A stretch of 8,698 bases of DNA from Planctomycetota bacterium (GCA_016935955.1 JAFGPY010000340.1:1-8698), one strand, 5' to 3'. Positions 1-5,428 are shown, counted from the first letter of the stretch. The notes: a model not told the origin generated them from the letters alone. Numbers and translations: made by a program.

Positions 1-12
1 AAAACGGCGTTT

Positions 13-60
13 GCAGGGCCAAGATGGCCCTGCGACTCACGGGCAAGATGCCCGTGCCAC
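13..60 (-). repeat. Tandem REP-like hairpins with AGA/TCT loops
   Basis: Two perfect hairpins stand side by side: arms 13-21 and 25-33 (9 bp), and arms 38-45 and 49-56 (8 bp). Both have the same 3-base loop, AGA on the plus strand. On the minus strand the second hairpin is immediately preceded by GTGG (60 to 57), the head expected for REP elements recognised by RAYT transposases. The structure is seen directly; the REP assignment is inference. Confidence 0.6.
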
Positions 61-213
61 GGTGAAAAGGCCTTGTAGCGTTGTAGTCCTAATCGTCAAG
101 TCTACGGGCCCGCGGCCGCCGAATCAAGCCGCATTGCATCTGCCACGGCAGCAGGGAACGCCATCGAGCGGCGGCCCAACTCCGCGGTCGGGAAGAGCGC
201 ACCGACATGCACG

Positions 214-233
214 GGGCACGGCCTGCCGTGCCC
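214..233. repeat. Short perfect palindrome
   Basis: GGGCACGG at 214-221 pairs with CCGTGCCC at 226-233 around a 4-base loop. No poly-T follows on either strand, so it is more likely a REP-type palindrome than a terminator. Confidence 0.45.
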
Positions 234-272
234 GACGCGTCGTGGTTGTGCCGACCACAACGTTGAGGGTGC

Positions 273-323
273 CACGCGTCTACTTGACGTCAGGTCCTGA
301 GCCTGTCGAAGGGTAGACGCGTG
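273..323. repeat. 11-bp inverted repeat around a dispersed-repeat core
   Basis: CACGCGTCTAC at 273-283 is the exact reverse complement of 313-323. The interior holds the palindrome TGACGTCA (285-292) and a 20-mer at 293-312 (GGTCCTGAGCCTGTCGAAGG) that, from memory, resembles a repeat dispersed in many bacterial genomes. A diverged form occurs near 5064-5085. Arms and interior are seen directly; the dispersed-repeat identity is inference. Confidence 0.45.
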
Positions 324-479
324 CTCGCGCGCAACAGGCTTGTCGGCATGCTTCTGCCCCTCGGCTTCGCTCGGGATCTGCGACAAGCAGAAGCACCCCC
401 TGGGCTTCTTCATGCGAAATCCTACATGGCACCCGCCCCCAAGGCAGGTGCCACAGGAGCGAAACACATTCCGGCGGCG

Positions 480-519
480 AAAAAAGAATCGGTCGACCCG
501 TGTGAACGGATCGACCGAT
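480..519 (-). terminator. Intrinsic terminator after the coiled-coil gene
   Basis: Arms 488-496 and 511-519 pair perfectly (9 bp). They are extended by a C/A mismatch and a 4-bp inner stem (498-501/506-509) closing a 4-base loop. On the minus strand the hairpin is followed directly by TCTTTTTT (487 to 480). It lies about 100 bases past the stop codon of the 85-residue gene, in the right orientation for a rho-independent terminator of that gene. Confidence 0.75.
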
Positions 520-620
520 CGTGAAAAAAGTTGGCCCGAACGCCTCCGCAAACGCCCGGGCCCCTCCAAATCTGGCTGCCACTCCCTCCTACATCCCCGC
601 CGGCTTCACCGACGCTTCGG

Positions 621-878
621 TCATGTTCCCTCCTCGAGCATTTTCCGAAGCATTCGGTTTTCCCGCTTGGTGGCTTCCAGATCGAATGTAAGGTACTTGA
701 TCGACAGTCGCAGATAGTCGAGACTGCTCTGAAGACTTGCGACGCTCTTCTTCAACTTCTCGTGCTTGGCCGAAACCGTTGAGGAGATGTCGTCGAACTT
801 CTTCTTTTCCAGCTCAGGAAACCGCTGAATCTCTACCAGCAGTTCGCTGATCTGCTGCTCAAAAGCCTTTTCATCCAT
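621..878 (-). CDS. Small coiled-coil protein of unknown function (85 aa)
   Basis: I do not recognise a named family. The 85-residue product is acidic/basic alternating, has no cysteine, no signal peptide and no membrane segment, and looks mostly helical. Residues 3-20 form a short amphipathic stretch. Residues about 36-82 (from the VSAKHEKLKK region to the RKMLEE end) have the heptad-like leucine spacing of a coiled coil, suggesting a cytoplasmic dimer or scaffold; that is inference. The ATG start at 878 is supported by a strong Shine-Dalgarno (GGGGAGGAG, 896 to 888) with a 9-base spacer. A sigma-54-type promoter lies just upstream and an intrinsic terminator just downstream, so this looks like a single-gene unit. 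One counted 60-base line is about 52% GC, well below the mrf genes. It reads as a real gene because initiation, termination and protein composition all agree. Confidence 0.82.
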   Translation of the reverse strand: MDEKAFEQQISELLVEIQRFPELEKKKFDDISSTVSAKHEKLKKSVASLQSSLDYLRLSIKYLTFDLEATKRENRMLRKMLEEGT

Positions 879-887
879 GATCTATGA

Positions 888-896
888 CTCCTCCCC
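888..896 (-). promoter_or_regulatory. Strong ribosome binding site
   Basis: The minus strand reads GGGGAGGAG, with AGGAG ending 9 bases before the ATG at 878. This fixes the start of the small coiled-coil gene. Confidence 0.8.
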
Positions 897-914
897 TCTG
901 CACCTCTCAGATCA

Positions 915-930
915 TGCAATGCGTGTGCCA
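915..930 (-). promoter_or_regulatory. Sigma-54-type (-24/-12) promoter
   Basis: The minus strand carries TGGCAC (930 to 925), five bases, then TTGCA (919 to 915). This matches the RpoN consensus TGGCAC-N5-TTGCW, with the invariant GG and GC elements in correct spacing. The predicted transcript start falls near 904, giving a leader of about 25 bases that just includes the Shine-Dalgarno of the 85-residue gene. The motif is seen directly; its use is inferred, and it needs an RpoN and an activator outside this window. Confidence 0.6.
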
Positions 931-1047
931 AACGCAGGGCATCACGCCGAAAAAAGGGGAAGCTGCATTTTCAGATCAGGAATGAGGATTGGGGTTGCGG
1001 ATGCGCCTGCGAAGCGACTTATTGCGGAATTGCGGGTTGTGACGACG

Positions 1048-1066
1048 GATGATGCATTTCATCATC
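1048..1066. promoter_or_regulatory. Inverted repeat, possible activator site
   Basis: GATGATG at 1048-1054 and CATCATC at 1060-1066 form a 7-bp inverted repeat with a 5-base centre. It lies roughly 120-135 bp upstream of the sigma-54-type promoter, the distance usual for enhancer-binding proteins. There is no direct evidence of binding. Just beside it, ATTGCGG is directly repeated (1021-1027, 1029-1035). Confidence 0.3.
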
Positions 1067-1250
1067 ATCACCCTGCAGCCGACATACGTAACCCCGGATA
1101 TTTCCGTCGCCATCAGGAATTAGCAATCGTCGGGCCGCTTGATAACGCCCCGCCCCATCTGTTGCACGGCCTCAACAGCGCCCGAAAGAACCGTGCCCCC
1201 CGAACAGACCGCACGAACCGTACTCGCAACGTGAGCGGACGGCATAAACG

Positions 1251-2207
1251 TCACAGACCGTCCGCCTCGCGACCCTGCAGGATGCACACGGTCAGTTCCG
1301 CCAGCGTCAGCAGATCCAGGGCATTGTGATGGAGAACCACCTGCATCTGCCGGGCGTCGGCCGTGCGCACGTACTCGTGGTACACCGAAGGAATCTGGTC
1401 GCCTGGAATGTCGCCGCGGCGCAGTCGCCCGCAGATGAAACGCTCCAGCGTCTGGAGGCGGCAGTTCGGCAGCATCCCCCGCCACCGGCGGCGCGACTCG
1501 TGCAACAGGTCCACGTGGTCGGCCTTCAGGCTTCGCAGCCCGAGGCCCGTTGCGGCCGCGCGGTCCTCGATGTAGGGCACGTCGAAACTCAGGCCGTTGA
1601 ACGTCACCAGGGTGGACACCTGGTCCATCATGGCCCATGTGCGGTCGAGCATGGCCCGCTCCTCGTGGTAGTCGCGGGCCAGCACCTGCACGAGCACCAG
1701 CCGCTCGTCCCGCCAGACGAGCAGCCCCGCCAGGAAGCACGGCATGCCCAGCATGCCGCACGTCTCGATGTCCAGGTAGGCGATCCCCTGCGGCAGCGCG
1801 GCGATCAGCGGCCGCACCGACCGGTGCAGCGACTCCTCGGTCACGTTCATCGCGCCGCCCAGGAACGTGCGGTGGTACTCGGCGTCGAGGCCCGCCTGCG
1901 CCGGGTCGATCTCGCCCAGCGTCCGCTCAATGACGTAGCACGATCCGTGCGGCGTCTCGACCGCGCGGCCCGGACAAAGCGACGGCAGGTCGGTCGCCTG
2001 CCCTGCGCCGCCCGGCGCGCGACCGGCCTGCCGCCCGCGGTCGCGACGTTCAAGCTGGTCGGCCGTCGTCAGATGGGCCGAGAGCTTGGTGCGGTTCAGT
2101 TGCAGCAGACGGTCGAGCGCCGCCCGCGACAGCAGACCGCGACCGCCGTCCCCCTTCGGGTCCTGCGGCTCTTCGGGCTGCGGCTTGGCCTTGTCGGATT
2201 TCGGCAC
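1251..2207 (-). CDS. mrfB: MrfB/YprB-type DEDD exonuclease
   Basis: This is a ribonuclease-H-like 3'-5' exonuclease of the YprB/MrfB family, partner of the MrfA helicase; in Bacillus subtilis the pair acts in mitomycin C adduct repair outside the UvrABC pathway. Numbering from the GTG at 2207 (318 aa), Exo I is LDIET with D146 and E148, Exo II is FNGLSFDVPY with D209, a further acidic site is D233 (HVDLLH), and Exo III is HHNALD with H293/H294 and D298. The first 75 or so residues are Pro/Gly/Arg-rich and probably disordered. An upstream TTG at 2225 keeps the frame open (324 aa), but it falls inside an 18-bp duplicated piece of mrfA with poor ribosome-site spacing, whereas GTG has GAGGG 9 bases upstream. 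It lies downstream of mrfA on the same strand, separated by a repeat block. Family and catalytic assignments are firm; the biological role here is inferred. Confidence 0.88.
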   Translation of the reverse strand: MPKSDKAKPQPEEPQDPKGDGGRGLLSRAALDRLLQLNRTKLSAHLTTADQLERRDRGRQAGRAPGGAGQATDLPSLCPGRAVETPHGSCYVIERTLGEIDPAQAGLDAEYHRTFLGGAMNVTEESLHRSVRPLIAALPQGIAYLDIETCGMLGMPCFLAGLLVWRDERLVLVQVLARDYHEERAMLDRTWAMMDQVSTLVTFNGLSFDVPYIEDRAAATGLGLRSLKADHVDLLHESRRRWRGMLPNCRLQTLERFICGRLRRGDIPGDQIPSVYHEYVRTADARQMQVVLHHNALDLLTLAELTVCILQGREADGL

Positions 2208-2216
2208 GGACTCAGT

Positions 2217-2221
2217 CCCTC
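2217..2221 (-). promoter_or_regulatory. mrfB ribosome binding site
   Basis: The minus strand reads GAGGG, 9 bases before the GTG at 2207. It decides for GTG over the TTG at 2225. It straddles the end of the 18-bp direct repeat, so the site belongs to the native mrfB side and not to the inserted block. Confidence 0.55.
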
Positions 2222-2237
2222 GCAACGTCCTTCAGCA
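2220..2237. repeat. 18-bp direct repeat, mrfB-side copy
   Basis: This 18-mer (TCGCAACGTCCTTCAGCA on the plus strand) is identical to 2566-2583, which lies inside the mrfA coding end. Read on the minus strand in the mrfA frame, this copy encodes LKDVA followed by R, D and TGA (2214 to 2212), four bases before the mrfB GTG. It therefore looks like the original mrfA terminus. Confidence 0.8.
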
Positions 2238-2245
2238 ATGGGTGC

Positions 2246-2266
2246 CATGGCTGCCCCGCAGCCATG
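2246..2266. repeat. 9-bp hairpin in the inserted block
   Basis: CATGGCTGC (2246-2254) pairs with GCAGCCATG (2258-2266) around CCC. No T-run follows. It forms the mrfB-proximal end of the inserted block and belongs to a different palindrome family from the 87-bp elements. Confidence 0.6.
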
Positions 2267-2314
2267 CGTGCGATGGAAAGCCATTCGGCATGCCTGCCCC
2301 TCGGCCGGGAGCCA

Positions 2315-2401
2315 ATGTAGCACGCCCGCCCTCGGGCGTGGCCGAATGCCATTGTCGCCGCGTCCCAAACGGCCACCCGGCCGAGGGCGGCCGGGCTACA
2401 T
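2315..2401. repeat. REPIN-like 87-bp element, copy 1
   Basis: The ends ATGTAG and CTACAT are reverse complements. On each strand the GTAG head is followed at once by a hairpin: 2321-2328/2333-2340 with loop CCCT, and 2376-2383/2388-2395, whose loop is also CCCT when read from its own head. Two GTAG-headed hairpins in inverted orientation are the definition of a REPIN. A central stem GGCCG (2340-2344)/CGGCC (2370-2374) completes a cloverleaf. RAYT transposases are the known movers of such elements, and a RAYT fragment sits at the right edge. Confidence 0.75.
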
Positions 2402-2455
2402 GACCCCAATCCGAACCTCGCCCGGCAGAGGGCAACCGCCGGCGACGCGAAGCCA

Positions 2456-2542
2456 ATGTAGCACGCCCGCCCTCGGGCGTGGCCGAATGCCATTGTCGCC
2501 GCGTCCCAAACAGCCACCCGGCCGAGGGCGGCCGGGCTACAT
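2456..2542. repeat. REPIN-like 87-bp element, copy 2
   Basis: It is identical to copy 1 in length and orientation and differs at one position (A for G in the right arm of the central stem, which breaks one pair). It starts exactly 141 bp after copy 1. Near-identity suggests recent tandem duplication. Confidence 0.75.
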
Positions 2543-2557
2543 TCCTTCATCGGACAG

Positions 2558-4894
2558 TTAGATCGTCGCAACGTCCTTCAGCATCCGCGACAGCAGTTCC
2601 ACGGCCGTCACCTTGTCGGGAATCGCGTAGCCGCCCGTCAGGTCCGGGTCCTGGTGCAACGGCGGTCGCAGGTTGGCCAGACCGACGCAGCTCGGGCACC
2701 CGTACTCGCACGGGCACTGTCCGATCAGCGACTCGCACATTGTAAGCCACTCGTCGACTAGTTCGTAGCCCCTCTGCGAGAAACCGAGCCCGCCCAGGAA
2801 CCGGTCGTAGACGTACATCGTCGGCACGCCGGTCCCGGCGCTGTTGCAGATGCCCGACAGGTCCTTGCGATCGCACATGGCCAGCACCGGCAACGTGACC
2901 AGCATGGCGTTGCGGATGCCGACCAGTCCCTCCACCGGCCTCAGGCCCATCCGCGCGACGTCGGCCAGCATCTCCGTGTCCGGGACGATCCAGACGCCCG
3001 TCGTCGAGAGCGTCTGGCTGGGCAGGTCGAGGGCCGTCTGCCCGATGTTCTCCATCGTGTAGTAACGGATCTTCTTGAAGGCCACAGTCGCCCAGGTCAC
3101 GTCCATCTCGCCGAAGCAGGCCGTGGCCCGCCGGCCCACGGGCTTCTCGTCCAACTGAGCGACGATCTTGCACTGGTCGGCCAGCACCGGCTGCGTGTAG
3201 TAGTCCGTGTCGGCCCGCTCGATGTAGGCCACCTTGCCGTCCAGGTCCAGCTCGCGCACCTGGTACGACTGCCCCTCGTGCAGGTAGATGCCCTCCGGGT
3301 AGACCAGCTCCGGCGCGCTGACCACGTCGACGTTGCCCACCAGTTGCCGCTTGCCGTCCGTGATGTCCACGATGCTGAACGTGTTGTCGCCGATGTTCCG
3401 CAGGTTCATCCGCTGCGACGGGATGTCGGTGCAGGCCCAGAAGTCGCGTTCCTCGATGCGCCGCGTCTTGCCGTCGGCCACGAGCACGTCGCGGACCTCG
3501 TCGGTCGCCGAACCGAACAGGGCCGCATCGTCCGCCTCCAGCGGCAACTCCACGGCGGCGCAAGCCAGGTGGTTGGCCAGAATGTAGGGATTCTCGATGT
3601 CGACGATGCCCTGCTCGATCGGGCGGCTGAAGAAGTAGTCCGGGTGGCGGACCAGGTACTGGTCGATCGGATCGTTGTGGGCCACCAGGACGGTCAGCGA
3701 TTCCTGGTCGCCGCGACCCGCGCGGCCCGACTGCTGCCAGGTCGAGGCGATCGTCCCCGGGAAGCCCACCAGCACGGCCGCATCGAGCCCGCCCACGTCG
3801 ATGCCCAGTTCCAGGGCGTTCGTCGACGCCACGCCCAGCAGTTCGCCGCTGAACAGGGCCTGCTCGATGGCCCGCCGCTCCTCGGGCAGGTAGCCGCCGC
3901 GGTACGGACGCACGCGGTCCGCCAGCCGCCGGTACTTGCCCTCCTTCAGTCGCTCGGTCGCGTAACGATAGACCAGTTCGGCCACGACGCGGGCCTTCGT
4001 GAAGACGATCGTCTGGATCTCGTGCTTGATCAGCTCGACGAACAGTTCCGTACCCTCCATGTTCGCCGACCGCCGCGACAGGTCATCGGCCGACGTCTCG
4101 GGCGGGTTCCAGAGCACGAAGCTGCGCGGCCCCCGCGGGCTCCCGTCGTCGTCGATCAGCCGGCACTCCCGCCCCGTCAACCGAGCGGCCAGTTCCTGCG
4201 GATTGGCGATCGTCGCCGAGGCGCAGACGAATTGCGGCCGCGAACCGTAGTGCCGGCAGACCCGCTCCAGCCGCCGCAGCACCATGGCCACGTTGCTGCC
4301 GAAGATGCCGCGATAGGTGTGCAGCTCGTCGACGACCACGTAGCGCAGCTTCTGCAGGAACGACGCCCATCGCCCGTGGTACGGCAGCATCCCGACGTGC
4401 ATCATGTCGGGATTCGACAGCACGACGTTGGCCTGCGTGCGGATGCGCCGGCGGTCGCTCTGCGGCGTGTCGCCGTCGTAGACGGCCGGCCGCAGCACCT
4501 CGCCCACCCGCGGCACGGGCTCCTGCCACCCGTGCAGCGTCTTGAGTTGGTCACGCGACAGGGCCTTGGTCGGAAACAGGTACAGGGCCCGGGCCTCGGG
4601 ATCGGCCAACAGGTGCTCCAGCACCGGCAGGTTGTAGCACATCGTCTTGCCGCTGGCCGTCCCGGTGACGATCACCACGTCGTCGCCGGCGCGGACGTGC
4701 TCGACGGCCGCCGCCTGGTGACTGTACAGGCGCTCGATGTTCCGCCCGCGCAGCCCGTCGCTCAGCACCTGCGGCAACGCTCGGGCCAGTTCGCCGTAGC
4801 GGGCCGGACGTGCGGCAAGACGCTCCACGTGAACGATCCGCTTGCGGTACCGCTTGTCGCGCTGCAGGTCATCCAGCAGTTCCTTGACGTCCAT
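2558..4894 (-). CDS. mrfA: MrfA/YprA-type DEXH helicase with C-terminal Cys cluster
   Basis: This is a superfamily 2 DNA helicase of the YprA/MrfA family, the ATP-driven 3'-5' partner of MrfB in excision of mitomycin-type lesions (B. subtilis). Numbering from the ATG at 4894 (778 aa), motifs in order are YSHQ 57-60, Walker A TGTASGKT 77-84, LFPTKAL 106-112, DELH 189-192, SATI 226-229, IVFTKAR 296-302, STNALELGIDV 357-367 and QQSGRAGR 387-394. The C-terminal third is the DUF1998/MZB-type region with clustered cysteines C720, C727, C729, C733 and C736, probably metal-binding. A GTG at 4918 would add eight residues, but only the ATG has GGAG at an 8-base spacing. Length is near the B. subtilis protein (about 750 aa). 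The last two codons before TAA come from the inserted repeat block, so the native end was probably KDVARD. No clear sigma-70 promoter is visible upstream. Confidence 0.93.
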   Translation of the reverse strand: MDVKELLDDLQRDKRYRKRIVHVERLAARPARYGELARALPQVLSDGLRGRNIERLYSHQAAAVEHVRAGDDVVIVTGTASGKTMCYNLPVLEHLLADPEARALYLFPTKALSRDQLKTLHGWQEPVPRVGEVLRPAVYDGDTPQSDRRRIRTQANVVLSNPDMMHVGMLPYHGRWASFLQKLRYVVVDELHTYRGIFGSNVAMVLRRLERVCRHYGSRPQFVCASATIANPQELAARLTGRECRLIDDDGSPRGPRSFVLWNPPETSADDLSRRSANMEGTELFVELIKHEIQTIVFTKARVVAELVYRYATERLKEGKYRRLADRVRPYRGGYLPEERRAIEQALFSGELLGVASTNALELGIDVGGLDAAVLVGFPGTIASTWQQSGRAGRGDQESLTVLVAHNDPIDQYLVRHPDYFFSRPIEQGIVDIENPYILANHLACAAVELPLEADDAALFGSATDEVRDVLVADGKTRRIEERDFWACTDIPSQRMNLRNIGDNTFSIVDITDGKRQLVGNVDVVSAPELVYPEGIYLHEGQSYQVRELDLDGKVAYIERADTDYYTQPVLADQCKIVAQLDEKPVGRRATACFGEMDVTWATVAFKKIRYYTMENIGQTALDLPSQTLSTTGVWIVPDTEMLADVARMGLRPVEGLVGIRNAMLVTLPVLAMCDRKDLSGICNSAGTGVPTMYVYDRFLGGLGFSQRGYELVDEWLTMCESLIGQCPCEYGCPSCVGLANLRPPLHQDPDLTGGYAIPDKVTAVELLSRMLKDVATI
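2566..2583. repeat. 18-bp direct repeat, copy within mrfA
   Basis: This copy encodes the LKDVA of the present MrfA terminus on the minus strand. After it the reading frame continues into the inserted block for ACG ATC and stops at TAA. Confidence 0.8.
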
Positions 4895-4902
4895 CCCCGC
4901 GA

Positions 4903-4906
4903 CTCC
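4903..4906 (-). promoter_or_regulatory. mrfA ribosome binding site
   Basis: GGAG on the minus strand, 8 bases before the ATG at 4894, selects this start over the in-frame GTG at 4918, which has only a weak upstream GGGAT. Confidence 0.55.
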
Positions 4907-4949
4907 AAAAAGAAACACCCATCCCGCATTACGAACAATGCCTCACGAC

Positions 4950-5115
4950 CCCTCTCCCTTGACGGGAGAGGGTGGCCCGAAGGGCCGGGTGAGGGTGACG
5001 AACACCAGAAGCGTCTCCACATTCGGCACGCCCCCTCCAATCGACACCCCCACCGCCGCCTGCGCCCCTCGACAAGGCTCGGGGCAAGGCGGCACCTCCC
5101 CCGTCAAGGGGGAGG
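4950..5115. repeat. Inverted pair of TTGAC-loop hairpins
   Basis: The left hairpin has arms CCCTCTCCC (4950-4958) and GGGAGAGGG (4964-4972) with loop TTGAC. The right hairpin has 8-bp arms 5095-5102/5108-5115 with loop GTCAA, the reverse complement of the first loop. The two are thus inverted copies of one palindrome about 120 bp apart, a REPIN-like layout of a second family. A small GGCCC-GAA-GGGCC hairpin (4974-4986) follows the left one, and part of it recurs at 5143-5155. A 22-bp imperfect palindrome at 5064-5085 resembles the repeat core at 293-312. Confidence 0.6.
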
Positions 5116-5155
5116 AGTAGTCTGCCACGAACGCTCCGGCCATGGCCCGAAGGGC

Positions 5156-5205
5156 AAAAAAGAAGGGACGCACGTCGGAGCCCCTTGGGGCTCGACGTCC
5201 GTCCC
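5156..5205 (-). terminator. Intrinsic terminator after the secreted-protein gene
   Basis: This is a long hairpin: 5165-5170/5200-5205 (6 bp), a C/C mismatch, 5172-5176/5194-5198 (5 bp), one bulged G, then 5178-5184/5187-5193 (7 bp). On the minus strand it is followed by TTCTTTTTT (5164 to 5156). It separates the secreted-protein unit from mrfA. The T-tail is almost identical to that of the terminator at 480-519. Confidence 0.75.
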
Positions 5206-5251
5206 GTGCCATGTGCCTCACGCTATCGATCCTCGCCACAGGCTCACCCTT

Positions 5252-5414
5252 CCGGCAAAGGGCGGCCGTCGGCGACTCAAAGCCTATGTAGCACGCCCGC
5301 CCTCGGGCGTGACCGAATACCAATGCCGCCGCGTCCTCGACGGTCACCCGGCCGGGGGCGGCCGGGCTACATGGTTCCCCTCCGGACACCGCCCGGCAAA
5401 GGGCGGCCGTCGGC
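5252..5414. repeat. 141-bp-register repeat unit with leader on both sides
   Basis: A 22-bp leader segment at 5252-5273 recurs exactly at 5393-5414, 141 bp later, with the 87-bp palindromic element between. The same 141-bp period separates copies 1 and 2 near 2.4 kb, where a diverged leader (2422-2443) lies between them. The second leader here is not followed by another palindrome but by the 3' end of the secreted-protein gene. Confidence 0.6.
5286..5372. repeat. REPIN-like 87-bp element, copy 3
   Basis: It has the same length, ends and left hairpin as copies 1 and 2, but the centre has diverged. The central stem reads GACCG/CGGTC in place of GGCCG/CGGCC, a compensatory change that keeps the pair. 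The right hairpin loop is GGGG instead of AGGG on the plus strand. It is older than copies 1 and 2 by divergence. Confidence 0.75.
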
Positions 5415-5428
5415 CTGCGTCCCGTCCG

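Larger units (their letters stand above)
1..479. other. Gene-free, palindrome-rich left flank
   Basis: I find no credible gene here. The open frames on both strands run through palindromes and have no family-like sequence. Besides the tandem hairpins at 13-56 there is a hairpin at 214-233 (8-9 bp arms), an 11-bp inverted repeat at 273-283/313-323, interleaved inverted repeats at 339-395, and a 7-bp hairpin at 427-453. The region is best read as a repeat sink downstream of the minus-strand terminator at 480-519. Confidence 0.6.
879..1250. other. Intergenic region between mrfB and the coiled-coil gene
   Basis: No gene is supported in these 372 bases; the overlapping open frames have poor composition (a histidine run, arginine-rich sequence). 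The part near 878 holds the ribosome site, sigma-54-type promoter and possible activator site listed separately. Toward mrfB there is only a 6-bp hairpin (1159-1164/1173-1178) with no following T-run, so I see no clear terminator for mrfB. Confidence 0.55.
2238..2565. mobile_element. 328-bp inserted repeat block between mrfA and mrfB
   Basis: The block is bounded by an 18-bp perfect direct repeat (2220-2237 and 2566-2583). It contains a 9-bp hairpin (2246-2254/2258-2266), one 87-bp palindromic element (2315-2401), a 54-bp spacer, and a second 87-bp element (2456-2542) differing by one base. It encodes no plausible protein. Insertion into the last codons of mrfA with duplication of 18 bp explains the arrangement and supplies the present mrfA stop TAA (2560 to 2558). 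The short shared string TGAAGGA in both the block edge and the duplicated segment leaves template switching as an alternative. Repeats are seen directly; the mechanism is inference. Confidence 0.55.
4895..5428. other. Repeat-filled gap between the secreted-protein gene and mrfA
   Basis: No gene is supported. From right to left it holds a truncated 141-bp repeat unit (leader, 87-bp element, leader; 5252-5414), an intrinsic terminator for the upstream gene (5156-5205), and the TTGAC-loop pair (4950-5115), leaving about 55 bases before the mrfA start. The mrfA promoter must lie in this last part or inside the repeat, but no convincing box is visible. Confidence 0.6.

Noticed and set aside
102..569. 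Minus-strand open frames in the left 570 bases
   Set aside because: They run through the terminator and several palindromes, have no supported ribosome site, and resemble repeat-derived spurious genes.
877..1329. 150-codon plus-strand frame with a histidine run
   Set aside because: The histidines come from the CAT repeats in the palindrome at 1048-1066; the rest is unrelated to any family and overlaps the mrfB end.
2246..2266. Hairpin downstream of mrfA as an intrinsic terminator
   Set aside because: The stem is strong but no T-run follows on the minus strand, so termination between mrfA and mrfB is not supported.
2315..2542. Two near-identical repeats as a CRISPR array
   Set aside because: Only two copies here, each 87 bp with internal hairpins, and a spacer that is itself a repeated leader; no cas genes are present.
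1326..2561. 411-codon plus-strand open frame
   Set aside because: It is antisense to mrfB, continues through both 87-bp elements with the same peptide twice, and shows no domain-like sequence.
2212..2571. 119-codon minus-strand open frame over the repeat block
   Set aside because: It is repeat-derived: the same peptide appears twice because it reads through two 87-bp elements. Its only informative part is the LKDVARD end, the relic of the mrfA terminus.
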